From Norana najaformis (taxonomy: Eukaryota; Annelida; Clitellata; Crassiclitellata; Hormogastridae): a DNA stretch of 64,000 bases. The notes beneath the pieces are model-generated. The model was not told the DNA's origin. It made no database searches and was given only the letters and a program-made list of their open reading frames with translations. A program made the translations under genes and the position numbers. Location of the stretch: NCBI GenBank assembly GCA_964023275.1, contig OZ029914.1, forward strand, positions 40,961,924-41,025,923, written 5' to 3'. This document shows positions 33,641 to 44,200 of this stretch, one piece after another. Every line of letters starts with the position of its first letter. Positions within the stretch are counted from its first letter, which is position 1.

Positions 33641-36407
33641 GTGAACAATTTATACATTTTGATGTACATAGTCTATTTTATGCTGTTATCTCTTCTATCT
33701 ACAGAGAATGCATACTCTTCACCCTTACAAGAAGTGTTCGATAATGATATAAGTAAGTCATCGGATGGCTACTGTGCCTTTCTAGCTGCAGTAAAGACGA
33801 TAGGTCAAGTATTTTGTACATATAGTTCTAGTTACATTTGCACGTCTTAGAAGATCAATCTCAATTAGTAATTAATAAAACTTTGAATAAGCCTTCACAC
33901 TTTTTGAGTTACAGATTAAGGTAACGTTTCCAGTATTTATAATACGAAAAATGTTTAATCATATTAGTTGTCATAAGTCAGCGCAGTATTCAAAATTGTC
34001 ACTTTTTATATTTTTTCTCTCGCTTTTTATATACTGCTACATCTAAATGCCACAAAGTAGGCTATCTAGTAATAATAGCCGTTCTGAGTTTTCGAAATAT
34101 GTAGGTACTAGAGAGAATTATACAGTTATATTTTAAACACCTGTTACTCCTTTAAATTCAAATCTGAGAAGTGAATCAATGTTCATTCGCCGCCTGAGAG
34201 TTTGGAAACAATGCGGCGTGTTGTATTGCACGGATCAATGTGCATTTACTTATTTTCATTGTTTCTACAATTTATTTTAAATCAACGTTATCGTGTTCAT
34301 TAACTTTTAGTTTGCGATCCAAATATCTGCAAAGGTAAAACACCAGTTTTCAATTTCGAAATTCGGTCTTTACACACTTTTTGAAGCTGCTTAGAAAAAT
34401 AGGGAATCTTGGGGTATTTTCCAGGGACTGTTTTCAGATATTCGCTTTGAATTGCAGCTTTATACGTGATGGGCTGCATAACTTATCAAAAGCAGACATT
34501 TTAACTCTTTAGTCTTATAAGGAACGGCGGAGAGCATATATTTCAAGCCATTAATCCTGATCGAGTAGAAGCAGATACTTCAAAGGAAGTATAAGTGTTT
34601 ACACACAGTTCTACCGAAGCATACACGCTGGCGATTTCTTTTTTGCTGCCTCTGTTTGTGTTTTTATGCACCAATCTAAAATAATTTTTCATTCCTGTCT
34701 CAAACACCATAGCAACGTTACTGATACTCAATTCTATATTTCCTTTAACACAATTTTCGTTTATTGATAACATTTGCATGCACACATTCACTTAATCATT
34801 CATTCGTGATATTATGATCAGGCAAAGAATGGCCCAGAGGATGAGATGGAAGTTGAAGAGATTAGACGTCATCTAACTTTGAATTGTCTTGGCGTTATCA
34901 TTTGTCGCAGATGTGTTCTCTTCTACGCCATCTGGAACAGTGACAGAAGTTGATTTAACAGCTACTTTCGTTGGAAGAACGTCGTTTAAATTCCAAGTGA
35001 ATAACTACAAGAGCGTCAAATATCTTGCTCTTCTTTCGAATCAGATTAGCTACAAGATCGAATACACCCCTCGTGAAATCCGAATATATGAGTGAGCAGC
35101 ATAAATGTGAATTAAATTCAACAGATTGAGTAGATTACAATTAGCTCCTGTTTTGATTTTTAAATGACTGTTTTGAGAGCTCCCTCCTCTTATCTATAGG
35201 TCTAGGTCCTATTTATAGTTAAAACTAGTTTGTATTTACGTCTGTGCAGCATCGAGAAGAAAGTCTGCCATTTCACAAGTCTGCTTTGGATAAGAAATCC
35301 ATGGCACTAAAGCATTAACAATATTCTCTGTCGATAGTTTGAAATACCTAGATTCAAATAATTTACAAAATCCCGTTAAAAAAGTGTAAATCTGTATTAT
35401 TATCATACCAGATGAACTTTCAGCAATAGCCTAAGTGCAAAGTTAAGACATGCCTAAACATTGCCTATTCGAATTGATGTTAATTACATTTTGACTCAAT
35501 TAGAAATGGAACGGCGGTGGCTTACTATTCTGCAATAAATGCAAAGCCGCCAAATGCTGGATCACCAGGATACTACTGGGTTTCGTGGAAGAATGGGTTG
35601 ATCGTCTTTGGTTTCGGCAAGGACATTGGAAAAGGATCACTTATAGTCCACAACAGGCAACAGCCCATAGAAATTCACAATGCCACTGTGCGAGTCGAGG
35701 AAACATTGACTGTTCCATTCCGTTACTACGTCGGAGTTACAAGTTTGTATAAGTTTTGACACCTGTTATGAAATTCTTTCACGTCATTTTCCTATATTTG
35801 GGTAAATAGATCAGGGTAATGGACAGTCAATATGTCATTAAAACATCTACTTTTTTGTTGATGAAGTATGTTGAATCGATTTGTCGTCTTCACGACTTTG
35901 GAAGGTTATCAGCATGGGTGCATGCAACAAATAAGCCTAAGCTAATGTTCTTTCTAGAGAAACAGGTGGCTTGGTCGAATTCCTGTAACGTAGGATAAAT
36001 ATTATAATGTATACTTTTGAGTGTGATTTAATCCTGTCAGTAAGACTTAAGTTGATTAACCTGAGAGGTTCTGTAATTGTTGAATTAAAGAGCTGCAGCG
36101 CTAAGTCAGAGTTGATTATAAGTGGATCCAGTTCAGGAAAGTTGCTTCGGACATGTGCACAAGTGGAGCTGTGCTACAGAATCTAACTAACAGCGAATGC
36201 AGCCTCCTGAAGTGCTCGAATTCTTGCACTCAGAATAACCAATGCACAGCTTTTTGTCTGCGCAAACAAACGGTCAACGGAACTTCATGCACCTGCGAAC
36301 TTCAAGCCAAGCCAGGAACGCCGCCTTCAAGTTCCCTTTATCAGTATGAACCCGGATCAAGCTACTGGGAAATATCAGCTGATGGTCAAACGCCAAATAA
36401 ATTGTAG
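33641..36407 (+). CDS. secreted FAMeT-domain plus PAN-like protein (4 exons)
   Basis: Exons 33641-33752, 34911-35091, 35504-35742 and 36106-36407 join in phase (1, 2, 1) to 834 bases, 277 residues plus stop. Exon 1 encodes a signal peptide ('MYIVYFMLLSLLSTENAYS' core). Exons 2-3 make one farnesoic-acid-O-methyltransferase-like (Methyltransf_FA) domain: 'FKFQVNNYKSVKYLALLS', then 'YYWVSWKNGLIVFGFG' and 'RYYVGVTS'. Despite the name, this domain is a beta-rich module of unproven enzymatic role. Exon 4 is a Cys-rich PAN-like module (C..C.N.C...N.C..FC...) ending 'TPNKL' and TAG. The acceptor of exon 4 (AAG at 36103-36105) is weak but is the only phase-1 choice after an in-frame TAA. No TM segment is present, so secretion is inferred. 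Confidence 0.75.
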
Positions 36408-36540
36408 ACTTTGAATCAAAACGCATCTAGTCATTTCAGAGATATCAAAGGACGCAAAGGACGTTTCCAAGGCTGCGATTTTAAAGCTATTGCATGATGA
36501 TTGAAAAAAGCAGGTCATCTTTCATAGATTTATCCTAACT
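35905..36540. repeat. segment with an inverted copy at 63205-63850
   Basis: About 640 bp containing the PAN-like exon and its flanks reappear in reverse orientation 27 kb away with few changes. Confidence 0.8.
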
Positions 36541-36632
36541 ATTAAAAATAATCGATCAATATATCGCTGATCTCAAAACCATTAAACTTTAAGTCTGATC
36601 TCTTTTGCCTCAAGCTGTCTTAAGCTAATGCA

Positions 36633-36977
36633 TTGATTTCCAGCAGACTTAACTACTGTAACTACTTCTTATTGTTATCAATAAGGAAGATCTCTACAAA
36701 CTACAAATCGCAAAAAAATTATCTCGCCAGAGCCATACAAACCCAAATACCTTCACATCAAGCCATTGTTACACTCACTGCACTGGTTGCCAGTGAACAA
36801 AGAATTCGTGTCAAAATCTGTCTTACACTTCACAAAGTATTACATTTAAATCAGCCAACCTATCTACGTTCTGTAATCATCCCTCATAAAAATAGATATT
36901 ACACTCGATCATTCGACACAGAAAGACACTTGCTGTGCCCCGTACTCGAACAATGTTGGGCTTTTAGACCTTCTTGA
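36633..36977 (+). mobile_element. LINE ORF2 C-terminal remnant
   Basis: Reads 'SRLNYCN', 'KNYLARAIQTQIPSHQ' and 'EQRIRVKICLTLHKVLHLNQ', the C-terminal region of CR1-like non-LTR elements. It is short and disrupted and lies just 3' of the FAMeT-PAN gene. Confidence 0.65.
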
Positions 36978-37959
36978 TAGCTGGTACAAAGCAGTGGAAT
37001 TCATTGCAAAATTCAGTTCGTTCTGTCAATTCTGTCAGAACCAAGTGGTGGGCAGGTCCCACTTACTGACGTAATTGAATATACTTGGGGCAGGATGACC
37101 AGTCTAAGAAGGGTCAAGTTATGGCGGTTTGAAAAGACTGTTGAAAAGACATAACGAGAGAAGAAACTTATGAAATTTTATTTAAGACTTGTTTCTGAAC
37201 TTTGACTCGGCGATTAGTTAGCAGAAAACTCTTTGACATCATTAAGGTCTAAACTAAAGATGCAACTGTTTCAACTTGCTTACCAACAGTAGCCCAACGT
37301 ATGGTTTCTCTGACCTATCACTATTGGACCAGGCTTCTCCAACGGATAATGAAACTGATTGCGATGTTCACTTAAAGCGACCAAGGACTGATGCCCTGAG
37401 CATTTTTTAACATCGCTATAGAAGTTTTTGGATTAGATTAGATTCATAGATTTAAGGTTTATTAAAAACACGTGTGTTTCAAATGACGTCGTATAATATT
37501 TATACCCTAGTGCAAAGTGCTTCACAGAATTAATGTAACAATACAGCTTTATTTTTCCGGTGTTATCTGTCTCATGTTTATTGCCGTTAACACACAATAT
37601 TTTCTGTTTATTTTCTAGCATAACCGTAAGTTAGTAAAAAAATTTTATTATATAAATTATTGCATAGATTACTTTAAACATCCACCAATTGTGCTAATTT
37701 TTACTGTTTGATTATTCTTCGCTACAATCCTTCTCCAAAGTAATATTTTCACTGGCGCCATTGAAGTTACTAATTGCACTTTCCAATAAGGACATGAAAA
37801 ACATGTAAGGTCTTGCTATGATAAGAATGCCTATACATGCATCAAATATTAATTTAGTGGGTCATTTGTTTATAATTGTACAGAGAATAAAGTGAATTCA
37901 CTATGAACACCACGGCAACTGGTAATTCCATTACGAATAATGCAGTGTTCCGTTAGGAA

Positions 37960-38920
37960 CGAGGCGCACTATCGTGTTTGGCAATAGTCTAGAAGCTACG
38001 TAAGCCTCAGTTTAACTAGCGACGATATTACAAAAGCTGCTCAGTTGACGATCGTTACTGGAATTGAGCTTTGTATAGATTTGCCTATAGAAACGATAAT
38101 GACAACAGTTGCTAGGGATTCTTAAACATCCTCATTCATTGGCGGTCGGTAGATCGCGTACTGCATGTTTGAGTTCTGTAGAAACATTTGTTGTCAGAAG
38201 TTGAACAATATTTCTGCGATGATTTTCGAATAATAGTATCTAGTTCTATTAAGGAATGGTGAGTACAACATAGAATTTCGTAGAGTACGAGAAATTATAA
38301 ACAAACAAGTAGGTAAGTATGTCAGTCAGTCAGTAGTAACTAAATAGGTATAAAGCAAGCAGCGATGCACGAAGTTTACGTGAATACGAAAATAAATAAA
38401 TTGCTTAATAAACAAATACAGCTTTTCCGCTTCTGCTCTTCTGAACTTCTTGGCATCATTTGCAGGCGAAACATGATGCATCATATATTAACTCAATCGA
38501 TTATTTATTTATTAATGAACGGAGGTTATATAACATACACATGTATGTCAAAGAGATGACTTCACTATCTTTAATGCAGTAGTTGGTTAGAAATATGGCA
38601 AACTATCGTGTTAGACAATAGTCTTGTCGCTCTGAAAGACCCAGTTTATTTGACGGCGTAAATACAAAATCAATTGTGCTGACTGTCGTTACTGGAATTG
38701 GACGTTTGTCGATTTGACTAGCTATAGAACATGATAATGAATTAGGCCGTGGGGCAACAGTTGCTAAGGATTCTTTAATAAATACTCTCAAATGTGTTCG
38801 ATAGATCGCAGACTGCACGAGCGAGTTCTCTAGAAACGTCAGTTTTCAGCAGCTGAGCAATTTTTCTGCGATGATTTTTAGTCAGCTTTATCTGGTTCTA
38901 TTAAGCAGCGGTAAGTACTA
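37960..38920. repeat. two-unit tandem duplication, noncoding
   Basis: Units near 37960-38260 and 38595-38920 share 'CTATCGTGTT..GCAATAGTCT', 'CGTTACTGGAATTG', 'CAACAGTTGCTA.GGATTCTT' and 'TTTCTGCGATGATTTT' in the same order. No open frame is conserved. Confidence 0.75.
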
Positions 38921-39974
38921 CCCGGAATTACGACGTGTATGAGCAATAATAAGTGAATGTGTAGGTAAGAGCTTAAGTAAGTAAGTATGTAAGTAAGCAA
39001 CTTAATAATTAGGGAAAAATTAATCAAGCATGCATGCATGAGTGTATGTGTGTATATAAATAAATTGATTAATTAAGTAATAAAGAAAAAAAACATAGAG
39101 CTTTCTCGCTTTTGCACTTCGTAACTTCTAAAAATAGTTTTAAGTTAATAGTTGCAAATCTTCAACCAGTACCAATAGTAGCGTGCATTATGACAAAACT
39201 TATATTCTGAAGAGTTTATTACATAAATTTTCACCTTTGATATCTACATATATGTTCACATATATATATATACGCTATCTGATATATAATCTAATTGATA
39301 TCAGTTGTTCATAATTCACAAGCGTTAATTCTGGTTGGTCATGTTATGAAAGCTTTAACATTTCCGCAGATCCTACTGGCCCCCTTATTGTAACTGTATT
39401 TGATGTTGTAATCACACATTTATGCTGTTCCACTTCAATTGAAACTTCTGAGAGTCGCTTTAGACCTGACGACACAAACGCACTATTAAACATAAGGTTT
39501 TCTAGAGATTACGAAAAAGAGGTCGACGAAAGGCCAAGGAGCTCATATCTTAGGGTGCTATGTAATCTGATGCAGCAGATTGGGCCGTCCACAGCAAGGC
39601 TCCGATGCTGGACTGTGGAAACAATAAGAATATCTTGCACAGCTGAGCGAAGGGATCTTAAGACAAGTGTATATTAGACCGAGGCACATATCTTTCTAAA
39701 ATAAGAGGAGCATAGCCTACAAGATTAATACGCATAAGTATTAAGATCTCTTGCTTAATGCGTTTCTGCATACTGCATACTTAAAGTTTATATAACAGGC
39801 TTAAGCTACTTACCCATACTGGAGGTTACCACTGCAGTTTCTCCCATAAAACTGTATATATGACCAAAGCTAGGCATACAGCCGAATTGCATCACTTAAA
39901 ACACATTGCAATTGGTTAATGCGAGAAATAGTTATGCCTGCCTAAATAGCATTGTCTGCATGTCGTCCAACCGT

Positions 39975-40034
39975 CTTCAGGAGTAATTTGATACTTTAAG
40001 GAGTAATTTGATACTTTAAGGAGTAATTTGATAA
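39975..40034. repeat. 20-bp tandem repeat, three units
   Basis: Three copies of 'AGGAGTAATTTGATACTTTA' with the last diverging. Confidence 0.85.
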
Positions 40035-41084
40035 TTTCTTCTATTCGTCTCACGTCTGTTGCAATTTTACTTGTTTCATTACAATAATACAATTTTTAAT
40101 GAGAATATCAATTATAATATTCTGTGAATGATATTTTAGAATTCTTCCGTGCTCTTGGAAATGCGGCTTCAGGTAGATCTATGTGCTACCATTTATGGCT
40201 GAAAAGCTGCTTTTACATAATTTAGCTCATAGATCTCCTCCAGAACAGCTACACTAGAAAACACAGTGGAATAGAGTTTTCTGAGTCGGACAGTAATATA
40301 GCATATTTTGCGAAAAATATTGCTAATGATGCAGAATTAAGATGCCTAGAGTTTAACATTGATTCACATTTGATGCACGAGTCGACATAATGGTACACGA
40401 TAATGTTGTGAATAGAAAGCAGATTACGACAAATATAATGGTCGATGATTGTATTTATGCGGTATTATAATATTTAACCGTTATTTTAAAGCCAACTTTA
40501 CATAACTATTGCCATGCGCAATTCAGTTTAGGCCTAAATAAAATTTGTCTCTGTGACTACAACTGTAAAGAAACTACTAATGTAATATAAAATATTATTT
40601 TCTAATCAAATCTAGTCCATTCATGGAATATTGGGCGTCAAACGATATTGCTTTAAAGAGAAACTAAAGTTCAGAGTTTGCAATTCTGAATAGTCCAGTA
40701 AAAATTTCCAGAAATATGGGAATGGCCAATGGAGAGGGGAAACTTGCGTTAAATTTTAATTAGCCTGTTGATTGCTTATCAATTATAATAAATAAAACAT
40801 TAGCGTCGCCGCATAGTTGCAGCACTAAGTTTAATTTTGCTCCTAGGGAGCTGATAAAGAGATCCAGAAGCTGGACAAATGCAAGGCTGTCTATATCAAA
40901 TTTTATATTTATGAGATTGTCAGCATAACAAAAACTGTTTTAATTCAGGTTTCCATGCCTCACTATATGAGTCATGTAAGCCTTTATTAGCAGGTGTTGT
41001 ATAGAACTGTGAGAATTGACAAATGTTGTTATCGGGAATACTCAAGTACATTAAACTAATTATATGATGACACTGTTTCAAAAG

Positions 41085-41277
41085 ATTATTTCAGTAAAAC
41101 CACTACCGGGTTTTCCTATGTTGAGACTGGGGTAAACCTGAAGGGAAGGCAAAATTTAGTCTTTCAAGTGAAGTCAACTAGAGATGCTCTTGTTGCCTTG
41201 GTGACAACTGCGGGTGAATACACTCACAATATGTACGAAATCGGCTTAAATGCTTATGCAACACAAACCTTTATCAG
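41085..41277 (+). CDS. receptor exon: FAMeT domain, N-half
   Basis: Encodes '[16 protein letters not shown]' and '[20 protein letters not shown]', then '[16 protein letters not shown]', the first half of a Methyltransf_FA domain. The phase-1 acceptor (CAAAAG, 41084) was chosen because it aligns with exon 2 of the secreted paralogue (N/D-x-FS start). The nearer TTTCAG would break phase. Donor GTGAGC at 41278, phase 2. Confidence 0.8.
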
Positions 41278-44200
41278 GTGAGCCATTGTTATGCATTAGA
41301 ATAAGTTTGTCTTGAATACCAAGACAGTCAGAGTAATGTCGACTTGTGCATTACGAGTATGATGCTATATAAGATTCCAGATTATTAATTAATAATTATT
41401 AGTAGTAGTAGCAGCAGTACTAGCATTAGTATTATCATCATTATCATTATTATTAATGATGTTATTATTATTATTATTCTCATCATCATCATCATCATTA
41501 TTAACTTTAAATCCAATCAGTCCGCCGTCCTGGCGCGTCACATAGGTACGCCGGAATGGATCCGTAAGTCCTTTAGGACTTCATTGAAGCCCTGGCGGAG
41601 AATGGTGTCGTTCGGGTTCTGTTCGTAGTCCATGAATTGTTTTGGCTCAAACTGGTAAGGGTTATTCTGGTTCTGTATGTTTTGGGGTTGACTGTACGCC
41701 TGTTCTGTCTGGGGAGCAGGCTCCGAATGCCCACCACTGTCTGTCTTCGCAACACCAATTCTGTGAGCAACAGCTGAGCCAGCAACAACACCTCTGGCAG
41801 TTGCGGTCAGTTGTGCGAAGAGATCCGGCTGCCTTGGTGCTGATAGTGGTGGAACTGGAGCTGTTGGTGGCGTTCAGGCTGGTACGCTGGAAACTACTCG
41901 ATTTATTGCACCTCCACATCACTTGGTCTTGTCTTTAAGCGCAGTGGTGAAGAAGCAACCTTGAATCAGCGGCTGCATAAGTGTAGAACGTTATGCCCAC
42001 GTTTCTTCGATGAACCGCGACGTCTTCCGGTGTGGATCGGACGAACATTCTGCACCTCCAACTCCTTCCTCTTTGTCGTCGCCGTCGTCTACCTCGATGG
42101 CGCCTGCGTCATGGGCTTCGCTGATCCGAGCGCCGGTGTCTCCTCGACCTTGACTCGCCGGCTGACCTACGTCAGAAGTTGCGGCTACTTTACCTGGAGG
42201 GCCAGGTGGGAACCGTCGGTTGGATCTCGTAGACCAGCTCCAGGCTCTCTCCGTTTCTTTAATCTTGCTACATATGCACGACCCTTACTGATATGTCAAA
42301 TATGAATGGCTAGAATTTATTTACCGGAATCTGTGAGACTATCATTATTATATGCATTACAGGCCCTGCAGTCTGTCGTGCCACCATGGTGCAAACTGTT
42401 GGCTAAGAGTAGCCTTGTCAAATGGCTTTGAACCGGTTTGGCTGTGGATTTCTTGGACAAACGGAACAATAGCCGTCGGAACTGGAAACGTAACCGGAAA
42501 GAATCTGATGCTCTATTACCCAGAAAACTGCCAGATAGCATATTTGTCAACCGTTGCTGTCAGCTCCTACGCTGGTACATCCGCCGATTGGAAAATTCCA
42601 TACAATCAAAGGGCAGNNNNNNNNNNNNNNNNNNNNNNNNNNNNNNNNNGTTTCATGATGTTCTACACGCTGCCGATGAGTTCTTTATCATACCTCCAGT
42701 TATAGTACAGGAAGTTGCCAGACTGACTGGAAAATCTAAGTCCTCACAACTTGACTCAATTCGAATTTCGCTTATTAAATAGATATGAATTGGAGTAGAT
42801 AATATTGTATTATAAAATTCATAGTAAGGTTATTATTAATTGATGCTTTCCAGGCGAAGGTGCTGGAGGAATTGTTACTTATATCTTCATAGCAGCGGCA
42901 TTGTGTCTCCTCATATTTATTATATTCTTCATGATCAGAAGGTTAGTTACTATGTTTGGTTAAGCGAATAATAGCTTTCAGGGCGTGATTTGTGACTGGA
43001 GGACGATGAATGGACAGGATAGCCTCGTGGAGATGAGCAATGAACGAGGAAAACACCCCTCAAGTGAGGATGATCTGAACCAGTAAGGAAAAGTATACAC
43101 TTTTCTTACAAATCGTATTGTAATTCCATCAGTCCAACATAGGCACGAAATATTCGAATGACAGTTTGAGAGTGGTGTTAACTGGTTGAGCAGTCCTGTG
43201 ATGTGTACTATGTGATGTTCGCCTCTGTCAGGCTCAAAATGGAGCTATATAAATAGCCAGATACATAGACACATATGTAAGTCTGAGCATTCCCGAAACG
43301 GTTATTGTATTTGGGTTTTCAACAATTGTTTATAACGCATTTGCGTAGCTCTTTCAACTGATGCCTAATAATTACATAAAGTGATCCACACATTGCAAAA
43401 AAATTGTAAGAGTAGGCTAGTATTAACTTGCGGTTATTCACTCAGACGATGTGGAAGTTGAGTGCCCCAACATATACCCTCATCTGGAGTATCGTAATCA
43501 TGTTCATGTTCTTTATCTTTTCAGCATTTTTGTATCCACAGCACAGTAGATACATTAGTTTTGCTAGTCATTTAAGAAATTGGAACCACCTGTTAGCTTT
43601 TACAGCTATATCCCCTTCGAACAATATTCGATTGTTTTCGGTGTTGAAGGCAAATGCGCTACAGCAATGCTGTACAGACTTTGCCAGACTGGATCATACC
43701 TTGGGCGGAACTCGAGATCAGGGAACTGGGTGAACAAGACAGCATAACTACCTTAAGTACGGTACGTCTAACTCGATCATGGTGTATATCGATCTTTGTA
43801 TCAATACCTCATGACTATCTCAGAGGGAATAGCTTGATATAAAATAAAAATCACCTATATAAAAACAAAGTAAAATTATCGAGCTAAACGCAGTTCAGCA
43901 TAAATGCAATATTCTTCCAGGAAAAACCGTAATTCACTATAGGCAATTCTTTAAATGTCGCCTTGTTGAGACCTAAGACATAACTGACCAACAAACAATC
44001 TAGAGAAAACCAAACACCTATAGCCTACTATCTTGTAGGCCGACTTACTTATTCAAAGAAGGACCTCATAATGTAAACTAAAATATAATAACGCGCCTCT
44101 GTGAACAGTAGTATCCTGCCTACTCAGGTATTGATGTGATAACATTTTTCGGCTGAAATGTAAATATCAGCGCTAACCAAACAAGGAAAACGTATTCTTA

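Larger units (their letters stand above)
36978..41084 (+). other. long gene-free stretch
   Basis: No exon is recognised here, and no signal-peptide exon for the receptor that starts at 41085. It holds a noncoding tandem duplication (about 37960-38260 with 38595-38920), a 20-bp triplet repeat (39975-40034) and AT-rich unique sequence. Confidence 0.5.

Noticed and set aside
41573..42305. Plus- and minus-strand ORFs with start codons in the GC-rich insert
   Set aside because: They are in other frames than the CHCHD2-like homology; high GC alone lengthens open frames.
43428..43733. 101-codon frame with a hydrophobic stretch ([20 protein letters not shown]), a possible second TM helix
   Set aside because: It overlaps a phase-compatible acidic juxtamembrane exon, has no fitting acceptor, and would add a second TM to a single-pass receptor family.
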